Virus record (IMG/VR): IMGVR_UViG_3300046536_000410
Span: 1 to 34,020 of that record
Reading direction: 5' to 3' (one strand)
DNA length: 34,020 bases
DNA from: a virus
Below are positions 15,149 to 23,431 of this stretch, piece after piece. The first letter of the stretch is position 1; each line of letters starts with the position of its first letter. Under the pieces are notes generated by a model, which was not told the origin of the DNA, made no database searches, and was given only the letters and a program-made list of their open reading frames with translations. The translations under genes and the position numbers were made by a program.

Positions 15149-15600
15149 TCACGTATGCGCTGGAGCCGTGGGAACAGTATTTCCGCGAGTGTCAGGCGCT
15201 GTGGGAAGAACACTACGCGGAAATCGCGGTGGACAAGGACCGTATGCCGATGCGGCCCGACATCGCGACATATCGGGCGCTGGAAGCGCGCGGGCAACTT
15301 CAGATCGTCGTCGCTCGCGATGACGGGCGCATGATCGGCTACATTCTCAGCGTGATCCGCCCGCACCTGCACTATGCCGACGTGCTGACCGGTTACGAGG
15401 ACGCCTATTTCCTGACGAAGCCGCACCGCCGCGGCATGACCGGCGTCAACCTGATCCGCGAGGCCGTCCGGCACATGAAGGCGGCGGGCGTGCGAAAGGT
15501 GTTCTTCATGACCAAGGCCGCGCTCGACATGGGACGCATCTTCGAGCGTCTCGGCTTCACGAAAACCGACATCGTCTATAGCAAATGGATTGGAGACTGA
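15145..15600 (+). CDS. GNAT-family acetyltransferase-like protein (151 aa)
   Basis: Expected to transfer an acyl group from acyl-CoA to an amine. The fold is readable: strand QLQIVVARDDGRMIGYILS, a further strand, then DAYFLTKPHRRGMTGVNLI, in which H94-RRG-M-T-G occupies the acetyl-CoA loop (not the strict R-x-x-G-x-G/A), and the final KVFFMTKAA and FERLGFTKTDIVYSKWI. The GTG at 15145 overlaps the TGA of the oxygenase gene. Similar GNAT proteins occur in tail regions of other phages, but no substrate is established from this sequence. Confidence 0.75.
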   Translation: MITYALEPWEQYFRECQALWEEHYAEIAVDKDRMPMRPDIATYRALEARGQLQIVVARDDGRMIGYILSVIRPHLHYADVLTGYEDAYFLTKPHRRGMTGVNLIREAVRHMKAAGVRKVFFMTKAALDMGRIFERLGFTKTDIVYSKWIGD

Positions 15601-15601
15601 C

Positions 15602-16405
15602 ATGGGCGTGGGCGCCGCGATCGCCGGGAGTGCCGTCCTCGGCGCGGGGGCGTCGCTGTACGGCAGCAGCAAAGCGTCGTCGTCAGCCGATAAGGCGGCG
15701 GCGCTCAATCAGCAGCAATACCAGCAGACGCGCGCGGACCTGCAACCGTATTTCGGCCCCGGCACCACGGCGGTGGGCAACGCGCTGTCGCTTGCCCAGA
15801 GCGGCCCCACGGGCGGCGGCCCGGATTACGTGGCGCAGGCGGCGGCGCACATCCCCGGGCAGATGACGCAGGCCCAGCTTGAGCAAACGCCGGGCTACCA
15901 GTTCACGCTGAACCAAGGATTGAAGTCCGTTCAATCAGCGGCGGCGGCGCGCGGGTTGGGCGTCAGCGGAGCGTCGATGAAGGGCGCGGCGGAGTATGCC
16001 ACCGGGTTGGCGAACAAAACCTACCTCGATCAGTTCAATGTCCAGCAGCAACGGTTTGGGGATTACCTCAATCTCAATACGGGGCAGCAGGGCAACCTGA
16101 CGAACCAATTCAACAGGTTCAACTCCATCGCCACGCTCGGGGCAAACGCCGCCGCCGGGTTGGGCACGCAGGGCGCGGCGCTGGCCAATCAGGCGGGCGG
16201 CTACATCAACGCGTCCGGCCTCGATCAGGCGGCGGGGGTCAAGAACGCCACCAACGCGCTGTCGAGCGGGGTGAACAGCTACCTCGGGTACAACGCGTTG
16301 CAACAGGCGCTCAATCCGCAGACCGGGTTGACCGGCTACACGGGACCAAGCAACGCCGTTAATCCCCAGTACGATCCGATGGGCGTCTTCGCGAAAACAG
16401 CCTGA
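15602..16405 (+). CDS. DNA ejection / internal virion protein (267 aa)
   Basis: The ATG at 15602 follows GGAG; an in-frame ATG at 15590 lies inside the previous gene. An N-terminal hydrophobic Gly/Ala helix (GAAIAGSAVLGAGASLYG) precedes a Gln/Asn/Ala-rich body. The block QLEQTPGYQFTLNQGLKSVQ, AAARGLGVSGASMKGAAEYA, LANKTYLDQF is typical of proteins annotated as DNA transfer or ejection proteins in P22-like and related phages. It heads a run of three genes in the position of P22 genes 7, 20 and 16. It probably leaves the capsid with the DNA and helps form the trans-envelope channel. Confidence 0.65.
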   Translation: MGVGAAIAGSAVLGAGASLYGSSKASSSADKAAALNQQQYQQTRADLQPYFGPGTTAVGNALSLAQSGPTGGGPDYVAQAAAHIPGQMTQAQLEQTPGYQFTLNQGLKSVQSAAAARGLGVSGASMKGAAEYATGLANKTYLDQFNVQQQRFGDYLNLNTGQQGNLTNQFNRFNSIATLGANAAAGLGTQGAALANQAGGYINASGLDQAAGVKNATNALSSGVNSYLGYNALQQALNPQTGLTGYTGPSNAVNPQYDPMGVFAKTA

Positions 16406-16424
16406 CCCGAGAAAGGATCGCGCC

Positions 16425-18053
16425 ATGTCCGAAACCAACGCGCTGTTGCAAAAGCTGGGCGGAGTGCCGACGCTGACGGCGGGCGATCAGGTGCTTGTCA
16501 ACCCGCTGGCCGCGACGATGGCCGGCAACCAGGCGGCGCAGGAGGTGTTCAAGACGCGCGACTGGCAGGCGAAGCAGGCCGCCGGGCAGGCGTATCAACA
16601 GGCGATCGACCCGGAGACCGGACGCTTCGATCCGCTGAAGTTCAACAACCTCCTGGCCGCGACCGGCGCGACCGGCGCCCTGGCGGCGAAAGGCGGCGTC
16701 GAGAGTTCGCAGGAATTGCAGGGTGCCCAACTCGCGCAAAACGCCAAGATGCAGTCGCTGCTCAATGACTCGGTCACAGCGGCGCTCGCCTCGCCCGACG
16801 CCAATCTGAAGCAGTCGGTGCTGGAGCAGGCGCAACGGCTGCGCGCCGCCGGGTTCCCATCCGACCGTATAGACGGGTCACTCCTGCACCTGTCCTCCGA
16901 TCCCGCGCAACTGCGGCAGCAACTGGAGACGGTGCGGGTGGGGACGCTGCCGCCGGATCAACGCCAACAGGTCATCTACGGTACGCCGAGCGGGGTTAAT
17001 CAGGGCGGCGCCTATCAACCCACTATGACCGATCCAAGGACCGGCCGCACCACCCAGACTGGCCCTGGGGTTATGATGACACTGTCACCGGCGGAACAGA
17101 ACGAGACGGTCAATCAACCGGATCTGCGGAAGACGTTGCCGGACGGCACGCCTAATCCAAACTATGGCACGGAACAGCCAGTCACCAAAAAAGAGCAACT
17201 TGAGCAAATGGGTTTCACGGTCCTGCCCAATGGCCAGGTCGTGAAAGCCGGCCAGCCGGGACAGCCCGGCGCGTCGCCCAATCTTGGCCCAGGCAGATAC
17301 CCGGTGCCACCCGCGCTTCAGGGGCCTGGGGGCGCACAACCATCCGGCGCACAACCCCCCGGTACGCCGGAGCCAGCGGGGCAACCGGGGACGAACCCCA
17401 ACGGCAAAGTGCCGATCCCACCTCCGCAGCGTCCGATCTCGAAAGCGTCTCCCGCCGATCAGGAGCAGATGCGAGCGGCCGGAGCCAAGTTCGACGCCGA
17501 GGCCGCCGCCGGTACGAACGCGCAGGGGCAGCAGGCGATCTTGGCCAACATGCTCGGCGACACAAAGCAATTCATGCCCGGCCCTTACGCCAACACGCTC
17601 GCCGCCATTCGGGCGCGGCTGGCGCCGGTCTTCGGCGCCGACGAAAAGGCGCTGGCCGCCCACGACAGCTTCGAGAAACTCGCCGCGCAACTCGCCTTGC
17701 AGCAAGCCGGGTCGGTGGGCGCCGGGAGTGACTCACGGTTCAGCGTGACCCAGGCCGCGAATCCGCACGGTGGCATTTCGCCCGCGTCAATCGACCTGAT
17801 CCTGCGCCAGCTTCAGGGCAACTCGGACTACATCCAGGCGCGGCAGAAACTCGCGCAGCAATGGCCGGCGAAGTCCGATTATAACGGCTTCGTGGACAGC
17901 ACCCGCCCACTCGATCCGCGCGTGTTCCAGTATGAACGAATGACGGACGGCCAGCGCAAGGACTGGTTCACGGCGATGGACCCGAAGGATCAAAAGGCCT
18001 TCATGCAGGCGCACAAATGGGCCGAAGGAAACAAGCTGATCCCCGGTGGCTGA
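16425..18053 (+). CDS. Putative ejection protein (542 aa)
   Basis: The ATG at 16425 is preceded by GAAAGGA. The product is Gln/Ala/Pro/Gly-rich. It has an N-terminal helical region (residues 20-175), a long disordered Pro/Gly/Gln linker (about 190-345) and a C-terminal helical region ending WFTAMDPKDQKAFMQAHKW. I recognise no catalytic motif. Second place in the three-gene ejection block, and its low complexity, suggest an internal virion protein that must unfold to pass the tail. The gene's end overlaps the start of the transglycosylase gene. Confidence 0.5.
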   Translation: MSETNALLQKLGGVPTLTAGDQVLVNPLAATMAGNQAAQEVFKTRDWQAKQAAGQAYQQAIDPETGRFDPLKFNNLLAATGATGALAAKGGVESSQELQGAQLAQNAKMQSLLNDSVTAALASPDANLKQSVLEQAQRLRAAGFPSDRIDGSLLHLSSDPAQLRQQLETVRVGTLPPDQRQQVIYGTPSGVNQGGAYQPTMTDPRTGRTTQTGPGVMMTLSPAEQNETVNQPDLRKTLPDGTPNPNYGTEQPVTKKEQLEQMGFTVLPNGQVVKAGQPGQPGASPNLGPGRYPVPPALQGPGGAQPSGAQPPGTPEPAGQPGTNPNGKVPIPPPQRPISKASPADQEQMRAAGAKFDAEAAAGTNAQGQQAILANMLGDTKQFMPGPYANTLAAIRARLAPVFGADEKALAAHDSFEKLAAQLALQQAGSVGAGSDSRFSVTQAANPHGGISPASIDLILRQLQGNSDYIQARQKLAQQWPAKSDYNGFVDSTRPLDPRVFQYERMTDGQRKDWFTAMDPKDQKAFMQAHKWAEGNKLIPGG

Positions 18054-20583
18054 TTCGCTTTCCGCCTACGATCAGGTATTCGAGGACGCGGGCCGTGCGT
18101 GGAACGTCGATCCGCTGTTGCTCAGGTCGATCGCGAAGCAGGAAAGCGGTGGCAGGGCGAACGCGGTCAGCAAAGCCGGCGCGCAGGGTCTGATGCAGAT
18201 CATTCCAGAGACGCAGCGATATCTCGGCGTGACCGATCCAAACGACCCGGTGCAGTCGATCTTCGCGGGCGCCAAGTATCTGAGCGAAGGACTGGACAAG
18301 GAAGGCAACCCGGCGGGTGCGCTGCTCTATTACCACGGCGGCCCGGACTGGCGAAACAAGTATGGTCCCGAGAGCGCGGCCTATGTGCCGGCGGTGTCGG
18401 CGCACTATCAGGCCCTGGCCGCCGGTCGCACCCCTCCCGCGCCGCCGCCGTCCGCGCCAAAGCCGCCGGAGGTGGCCCCTGAGACCCCACAGGCAGGCGA
18501 AACCAAGATGGCGGATGAAACCCCGGACGAGTTCCTGAAGCGCACCACGGGGCGCGGGAGCGGCAATGGCGGTAACACCACGAAGGACACGGGGCAGGAA
18601 ACGCCGGAGCAGTTCCTCGCGCGCACGGCGCCGAAAGCCGGGGAGGCGAAGACGGCGGAGACCGCCGCGCCGCCGGGACCATACAGCGAGTATGGCGACC
18701 TCTCGGCGCAGCCGTGGGCACAGGGCAAGCCCGTCGCGGAGGGCACGGTCGCGCCGATCGTGCGCGGCGTTGAGGGCGCTGGTTCGGGGTTCCTCCAGGG
18801 TGCCACGCAAGGGTGGCAAACCACGCAGCCGTACCTGACGCCTTACGCTGAGAACCAACTCGCGGCCACGGGACCAATCAGTCGGCAGATCACAATCCCG
18901 CTCGTGCATCTGGCCGACATCGCGCACGGTGGCGTTAATGCGCTGATCCAGGGTGCGACGGGCGCGATAGGGGCGGGAACGGAAGCGGCGGGCATCCCCC
19001 GCGTCGGTCAGGATATCAACGCCCTTGCCGCCGTCGCGCCCATGGCGGGCATCGGGACCGGCGTACCGCGTGTGGTACCCGATGTGACGCCGCCGCCCTC
19101 GCCTCGCTTCTCCAGCGAAATACCCGTCGCTCCGGCGCCACCCAGGCCGCCTGGGATGTCGGACATGGGGCGCATCAACCAACTGATCGCGCATGACACC
19201 GCCGAGATGACGGGGAAAGAACCGCCACCCCCACCACCGCCTGAGATACCAGCCACCACGGCCGGTGTCGCGGAAGGCGAACCGCACAGGGCGTGGGTCG
19301 GCGACACGGTCGGCCAGATCGAGAGCCTGGTCAAAGAGAACGCCGCCGCCGGAGGCCCCCAGGATCTGAGCGCGGCGGCCACGCCCCAGGAACTGGCCGC
19401 TATGTCGCCGCAGATGGCCAAAGCCTACCGCCGCATGGCCGAGGTCAACCGCGTCGTCACCCCGATCGAAGGCGAGGACACGAGCATCAAGGTTCCCGGC
19501 TCGATCCCGACCGAGGCCGAAGCGAAAGGCGACCCGGTCACCTCGCAAAAGGAGGTCATGACACGGCAGCGGCGGCCGGAAGCGTTCGAGGGGCCGCAAG
19601 GCCGCCTGACCCAGAACGACGCCGCGCGCACCCGGCTCTATGACGACCAGACCTTGAGCGACCCGCAGATCGAGACGCTGAACGAGGATCAGGCCAAACA
19701 GGCCAGAAAAGATACCGCCACCGTCATCGCGAAGGCCGGCCCGGTGAACGGTGCGCCGGTGGCCGCGCAACTGAAGGGACTGCTTGACGATCCGCGCATC
19801 AAAGAGCAGCCGGATATTGTTAAGGTGTTGCAACCAATACACGATGCGCTTTATGACGCTGATGGAAATCTGAAGACGGACATTCAATCTTATTGGGGTA
19901 TGCATGATAACCTGATGACCAAACTCGCCAAGGCGAAAGACCCGTTGCAGGCTTCATCATCTGAAAAGTTCGCGTTCAATCAACTGGTGGACGCCAAGAA
20001 GGCGGTTGATGGCGCCATGGACAAGGCGAGCGACGGCGCGTTCCAGAACTTCCTCGACAATCAGGCCGAGTTCTTCAAATCCAAGAACGCGGCGACCATC
20101 CTGCGGGACTTCCGGACGAAGATGGTCAATCCGAAAACAGGGACGATCGATGGCAACCGGTTCCATCGTTTCGTGACTGATCTCGCGGTGCGCCGCGGCA
20201 AGCCCGGCATCGATCCGGCGATGGACATCCCCGACGAGGTCATGAGCAATCTGATGGACATCGATGACGACCTGAAGCGCGCGGGCCGGATCGACCTCGG
20301 CAAGCCGCGCGGTTCTCCCACCAACCTCTATTTTGAACTGGCGAAGGGCCTCGGCATCGCCGGCGCGCATTCCCTGGCGGCTGGCCTGGGGCCGGTCGGG
20401 AACATCGGTGTGCAAGTGGGGGTGAGCGCGCTGCAACGGATGTCCGCCAATATGCGCCTGAACAAACTGGTGGATCAGTCGCTGAACTACCCGCCCTCGG
20501 CGGACCCCAGAATCACGCCGTCGCCCACCCCCACCGGCCGGTTCGTGCCGCCCATCGACAGAAATCCGCTTCAGTCCCCCTAG
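18046..20583 (+). CDS. Internal virion protein with N-terminal lytic transglycosylase (845 aa)
   Basis: The GTG at 18046 overlaps the previous stop. Residues 8-125 are an SLT-type lytic transglycosylase: catalytic Glu E33 in IAKQESGG, then AGAQGLMQIIPETQRYLGV and ALLYYHGGP. It would cut peptidoglycan during DNA entry. A Pro/Glu/Gly-rich linker (125-400) and a helical C-terminal region (about 500-845) follow, with a hydrophobic Gly/Ala stretch (LAKGLGIAGAHSLAAGLGPV) near residue 770. This is the common design of large ejection proteins with a wall-opening domain. A short stretch at 19815-19990 is less GC-rich than its surroundings. It is the last gene of the late block. Confidence 0.8.
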   Translation: MADSLSAYDQVFEDAGRAWNVDPLLLRSIAKQESGGRANAVSKAGAQGLMQIIPETQRYLGVTDPNDPVQSIFAGAKYLSEGLDKEGNPAGALLYYHGGPDWRNKYGPESAAYVPAVSAHYQALAAGRTPPAPPPSAPKPPEVAPETPQAGETKMADETPDEFLKRTTGRGSGNGGNTTKDTGQETPEQFLARTAPKAGEAKTAETAAPPGPYSEYGDLSAQPWAQGKPVAEGTVAPIVRGVEGAGSGFLQGATQGWQTTQPYLTPYAENQLAATGPISRQITIPLVHLADIAHGGVNALIQGATGAIGAGTEAAGIPRVGQDINALAAVAPMAGIGTGVPRVVPDVTPPPSPRFSSEIPVAPAPPRPPGMSDMGRINQLIAHDTAEMTGKEPPPPPPPEIPATTAGVAEGEPHRAWVGDTVGQIESLVKENAAAGGPQDLSAAATPQELAAMSPQMAKAYRRMAEVNRVVTPIEGEDTSIKVPGSIPTEAEAKGDPVTSQKEVMTRQRRPEAFEGPQGRLTQNDAARTRLYDDQTLSDPQIETLNEDQAKQARKDTATVIAKAGPVNGAPVAAQLKGLLDDPRIKEQPDIVKVLQPIHDALYDADGNLKTDIQSYWGMHDNLMTKLAKAKDPLQASSSEKFAFNQLVDAKKAVDGAMDKASDGAFQNFLDNQAEFFKSKNAATILRDFRTKMVNPKTGTIDGNRFHRFVTDLAVRRGKPGIDPAMDIPDEVMSNLMDIDDDLKRAGRIDLGKPRGSPTNLYFELAKGLGIAGAHSLAAGLGPVGNIGVQVGVSALQRMSANMRLNKLVDQSLNYPPSADPRITPSPTPTGRFVPPIDRNPLQSP

Positions 20584-20975
20584 AGCAAATTAATCAGCAC
20601 CGTACCGCCGATAAGCCCAATAACGTAAATGGCCGCCTTCATCTGTTCCGGCATGTAGCGTGTCCAAGCGGGGTCAGGCGGCCGCGTGTCCGGCTTCGCC
20701 CAGGACGGAGCATGCGCGTAGGGATCAGGCGTTGGCGGGGCCTTGGGCCTGGGCGGCGAAGGTGGTGGAGCAGGCGGCGGCTGCGGGGCCTCTTGCTCCG
20801 GCTCCCATGGCCGTGCCCATGACGGGGATGGCGACGTGAGCATCTGCTCCCACGTCAGCCCGTGCTTTTTGCGGAACGCCTCGGCCTGAAGTCCGGCGGC
20901 GGCGCGCTCGCCGTCGAACTCGGAGCCCAGCATCCCGAGGATGGCGGCGAGGCGGCGGCGGTCGGTGCTGGTCAT
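20580..20975 (-). CDS. Proline-rich protein with C-terminal membrane anchor (131 aa)
   Basis: The N-terminal 45 residues (RRLAAILGMLGSEFDGERAA, KHGLTWEQML) form a helical module that recurs in small alphaproteobacterial phage proteins. A Pro-rich linker follows (residues 50-105), then a C-terminal hydrophobic helix (AAIYVIGLIGGTVLINLL) that should be a single membrane span. The stop overlaps the last bases of the transglycosylase gene on the other strand. As the only protein here with a strong C-terminal anchor it might act in lysis or exclusion, but there is no direct evidence. Confidence 0.55.
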   Translation of the reverse strand: MTSTDRRRLAAILGMLGSEFDGERAAAGLQAEAFRKKHGLTWEQMLTSPSPSWARPWEPEQEAPQPPPAPPPSPPRPKAPPTPDPYAHAPSWAKPDTRPPDPAWTRYMPEQMKAAIYVIGLIGGTVLINLL

Positions 20976-21205
20976 GCGAACCCCCTGGGCTCGGCGGCCT
21001 CCCAGTACTTGCCGTCAGGCCCGCACGGGTCGTCGCTGATGTGTTGCAGCCGGTGCGTCGAGCAGGCGACGGGATACGGCTCTATCGGTTCTCCGGTCAC
21101 GGGGCTGATCTCAGGTTTACCGATCGTGGACGGGTGTCCGCAGGTGGCATGAGGCGCGCTACCGAGAGATTTCTGAAACCAGCGGCAGTCGATGCACAGG
21201 TTCAT
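20972..21205 (-). CDS. Cys-rich zinc-ribbon-like protein (77 aa)
   Basis: Cys pairs are spaced as in small zinc-binding phage proteins: LCIDCRWF at the N-terminus, then ATCGHP, ACSTHR and DPCGPDGKYWE. The stop and the next start share an ATGA overlap (20972-20975), as does its own start with the upstream gene. It belongs to the left early operon. Function unknown; DNA, RNA or protein contact through the zinc site is likely. Confidence 0.6.
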   Translation of the reverse strand: MNLCIDCRWFQKSLGSAPHATCGHPSTIGKPEISPVTGEPIEPYPVACSTHRLQHISDDPCGPDGKYWEAAEPRGFA

Positions 21206-21516
21206 CGGCCGTTCACCCTTATCTCGCGAATAATGCGCTCGGTGTTTCCCGCCAGATCGGTGCCCAGCTTCGCCAGCGCGGCATCGAGGCCATCAAACCG
21301 CTTCTCGTGGCGGGTAAGCTGCTGCTGCAACTGGCCGAAGCCGCGCGCCGTTTCGTTCGTCAGATCGTGAAATGACTGCTCCAGCGATGCCAGACGACCC
21401 TCGATGCCGCCAAACCGCGCCACCATGGCGTCCAGTTGCAGGCGCATCAGGCCCACGGTGCGTGTCATCTCCTGCAAGGATCCGGAGATAAGACCGAGGT
21501 CGAGCACGTCGCTCAT
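21202..21516 (-). CDS. Coiled-coil protein (104 aa)
   Basis: I start it at ATG 21516 (MSDVLDLGLISGSLQEM). The frame stays open upstream to 21651, but the extension is Gly/Arg/Pro-rich and has no ribosome binding site. Residues 12-95 form a long heptad helix (LQLDAMVARFGGIEGRLASL and so on), ending in basic residues. ATGA overlap with the next gene supports operon membership. No domain is recognised. Such short coiled-coil proteins in this setting are of unknown function. Confidence 0.5.
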   Translation of the reverse strand: MSDVLDLGLISGSLQEMTRTVGLMRLQLDAMVARFGGIEGRLASLEQSFHDLTNETARGFGQLQQQLTRHEKRFDGLDAALAKLGTDLAGNTERIIREIRVNGR

Positions 21517-21688
21517 GGCCGCGCCCCGGTGACGGAGGCGGACGGCGGGATTATGTGTTGGGAAGCCATTAACGGAAACCTTTGCCAGACGTTGATGGAC
21601 AGGGTCGGGTCCGGCGTTAGCAGCGCCGCCCGGCCCGCCCTTGTGCGCCAATCGCGCTCATTTCTCAACAACTTCATTGGGGAACCAC

Positions 21689-21892
21689 ATGGCGGATGAC
21701 AAAGACGTTCCCGCGATCTTCTCCTCATCGCTGTCGATGATGGAGATGAACCCTTACCTGACCCTGCGCCCCTGCGGCATACGGATCGACATGCGGTCAG
21801 GTGAGGTTGAGATCCCGGAAGGTCTGTCATTGACCGACGCATCGCGCGCGTTTTGGGCAGCGGTGGGGCACAAGGGCGGCGGCTTCTGGTAA
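21689..21892 (+). CDS. Small hypothetical protein (67 aa)
   Basis: The ATG at 21689 has GGGGAA close upstream. The product begins MADDKDVPAIFSSSLSMMEM and has a mixed, well-balanced composition, with a C-terminal helix ending in HKGGGFW. It runs against the flanking minus-strand genes, so it needs its own promoter, which I could not define. No membrane segment or known motif. Composition and ribosome binding site make it more likely real than a shadow frame. Confidence 0.5.
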   Translation: MADDKDVPAIFSSSLSMMEMNPYLTLRPCGIRIDMRSGEVEIPEGLSLTDASRAFWAAVGHKGGGFW

Positions 21893-21900
21893 GGCTCCGC

Positions 21901-22221
21901 TCAATTCGGCCTCGTCTTGTGCAAATCGCCCCAGACCCGGTTCGTCGCGACGTTTTCCGCCTCGGCTTCGCGCAGCGTCGGCATCGCCTCGTCCATCGTG
22001 GCGAATTTCGTCCGGCGCAATTCATAGCGCCACGTCGCGCGGTTCGCGTCGCAGAGCGCGCACCAGGGGTTCAGAGTGCCGTCTCTGAGCAGTTCGATAA
22101 CCTTCCGGCGCAGCGGTGCGCGGACAAGCCGCATGGCTTCATCTTCGTTCTCGGCTTCATCCGCCGTGGCGAGAATGCAGTGCCGATCAGGGCAGAGACA
22201 CTGGCAAATCCAGACTGCCAT
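21901..22221 (-). CDS. Cys-containing small protein, zinc-binding type (106 aa)
   Basis: The ATG at 22221 has AAGGAG six bases upstream, so the in-frame start at 22278 is rejected. Cys are grouped as CQCLCPDRHC at the N-terminus and WCALCDANRATW in the middle, probably one zinc site. The rest is helical and charged. Its start overlaps the end of the preceding minus-strand frame by 35 bases. Function unknown. Confidence 0.6.
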   Translation of the reverse strand: MAVWICQCLCPDRHCILATADEAENEDEAMRLVRAPLRRKVIELLRDGTLNPWCALCDANRATWRYELRRTKFATMDEAMPTLREAEAENVATNRVWGDLHKTRPN

Positions 22222-22885
22222 CACCGCTCCTTTTTCGATCGCGCCATTCCTGAGCAATCTTCCTTTGCCTTTCGGCAAGCACGGTGGCCAAAGTCATCAT
22301 CCCCTCGGCGAATAACCTGGCGGGTCCGGCAGGGCCTGGCCAAACACCAGTTCCACCAATGCGTCCAGATCGGCTTTCCGCAGGTCGCTGAGGTTCTCCC
22401 CCATCAGCAAGTCCTCGTGTTCCGGTCCCATCAGGTGACAGAGCCCCCATTTCTGGTCCAACCGCCGGATCGTGCTGGGGGTCGGCTGCTTCTTGTTCAT
22501 GAGCAACTTCCTTTTCCAGTAAGAAAGAATCAAGATTCTGAGAGGAGTCTGGCGTCGGGTTTTCCGACTCTGGTCGGGGCGGCAATACCAGCCGGTAGAT
22601 GTTCTTACCCTGAACCTTGAACCGGCCGCACCACGCTCGCGTGTGCTCTTTCGCCAGGAACCCGATTCGCTGAAGAACGGTGACGGCGGCGATGGCGGTA
22701 TCCCGGCAGCAGCCGCGCGCCATCCCGGCGAGCGCCTTGTAGCCGGTCATGAAGCGACCGTCCTCGCGCTTGCGGCATTTCCATATCATCGCCTCGGCGA
22801 TGTCCCGGCAAAGCGGCGTGATGAGCCGCGTCCGGCGGGCTTCGTTGATCCATGCCTGTAGCGCGTCCTGTTGTGCGCGATCCAT
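22187..22885 (-). CDS. Winged-helix DNA-binding protein (up to 232 aa)
   Basis: The ATG at 22885 is preceded by AAGGGGG, and the body starts MDRAQQDALQAWINEARRTR. Residues 20-105 show a winged helix: LCRDIAEAMIWKC, GRFMTGYKALAGMARGCC, RDTAIAAVTVLQRIGFL, then a wing. Such proteins in alphaproteobacterial phages and plasmids act in replication initiation or regulation; the exact role here is unknown. After about residue 130 the frame turns Gly/Pro/Arg-rich and runs through a second gene (22297-22500) in another frame. The true C-terminus may therefore be shorter, with a 37-residue gene beginning MMTLATVLAERQ at 22300 in the same frame. Confidence 0.6.
   Translation of the reverse strand: MDRAQQDALQAWINEARRTRLITPLCRDIAEAMIWKCRKREDGRFMTGYKALAGMARGCCRDTAIAAVTVLQRIGFLAKEHTRAWCGRFKVQGKNIYRLVLPPRPESENPTPDSSQNLDSFLLEKEVAHEQEAADPQHDPAVGPEMGALSPDGTGTRGLADGGEPQRPAESRSGRIGGTGVWPGPAGPARLFAEGMMTLATVLAERQRKIAQEWRDRKRSGDGSLDLPVSLP
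22297..22500 (-). CDS. Small protein nested in the winged-helix frame (67 aa)
   Basis: The ATG at 22500 has an excellent AAGGAAG six bases upstream. The product (MNKKQPTPSTIRRLDQKWGL to the end) has balanced composition and a helical C-terminal half (LSDLRKADLDALVELVFG). This looks far more protein-like than the overlapping frame in the same stretch. Its TGA overlaps an ATG-ATG pair at 22300, suggesting translational coupling to a further short gene. No family recognised. Confidence 0.55.
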   Translation of the reverse strand: MNKKQPTPSTIRRLDQKWGLCHLMGPEHEDLLMGENLSDLRKADLDALVELVFGQALPDPPGYSPRG

Positions 22886-23149
22886 CCATCCCCCTTCGCG
22901 GGAGGCTGACCGGCGGGACGCGCACCACCACGACCAAGCGAAAGCCACTTGATTCCGAATCTCGGATGTAGGATGTTCGGAGCAACCGGTTAGGTAGCTC
23001 GGGCAGCGTCCAACTGCCTTGAACATCAGACTTGGGTGGGGCGGTCCTTTGTGGCCGCCTCTCGCATTTCTACGTCATTTGATAACTCCGTTACTCCGCC
23101 ATGACCGATTTTCGCTGAGTCGGCAAGCCGTTACCGTACGTTGTGATGA
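22886..23149. other. 264-bp gap upstream of the winged-helix gene
   Basis: No convincing gene. It holds a hairpin at 23040-23059 (GGCGG-T-CC with GG-CCGCC) and the 7-mer CCGTTAC twice, at 23088 and 23128, 40 bp apart. It may contain an internal promoter or regulatory site for the winged-helix gene, but no good -35/-10 pair is visible. Confidence 0.3.
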
Positions 23150-23431
23150 TCACGGTTCACCGAGGGCGGCGCGGTCGCGGATATTGCGCGGGCCACCATT
23201 GGCCTCTGCCGCCCACCGATCACCCTGCGCCTCGAGGGAATCGGCGGCCTCCAGGCGGCTGATGGACTGGGGCGGATCGTCCAGCGTCCGGCTCAACGGC
23301 ACCGGCCCCCAGCCCTCGGCGTATTCCCGCCTGAGATCAGCCGCCAGCTTGCGGCACGCCCGCTCCATCGCCCGCGCGTCGAGCGGGTGGTACTGGGCGG
23401 CCCGGCCGTTACCGCCGTTCGTCCTGGGCAT
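23150..23431 (-). CDS. Small hypothetical protein (93 aa)
   Basis: I start it at ATG 23431 (MPRTNGGNGRAAQYHPLDAR), overlapping the end of the upstream gene by 23 bases. An earlier in-frame start at 23491 lies inside that gene. The middle is helical (RAMERACRKLAADLRREYAE). The C-terminus is acidic to neutral. No motif recognised. Membership of the left early operon is inferred from overlap and direction. Confidence 0.45.
   Translation of the reverse strand: MPRTNGGNGRAAQYHPLDARAMERACRKLAADLRREYAEGWGPVPLSRTLDDPPQSISRLEAADSLEAQGDRWAAEANGGPRNIRDRAALGEP

Noticed and set aside
18001-19905. A 634-residue minus-strand open frame opposite the transglycosylase gene
   Set aside because: Arg/His-rich antisense shadow; the plus strand has a clear transglycosylase domain and normal composition.
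22886-23026. Longer start of the winged-helix gene at ATG 23026
   Set aside because: The added residues are rich in Cys, Ser and Trp and unlike a domain. ATG 22885 has AAGGGGG upstream.
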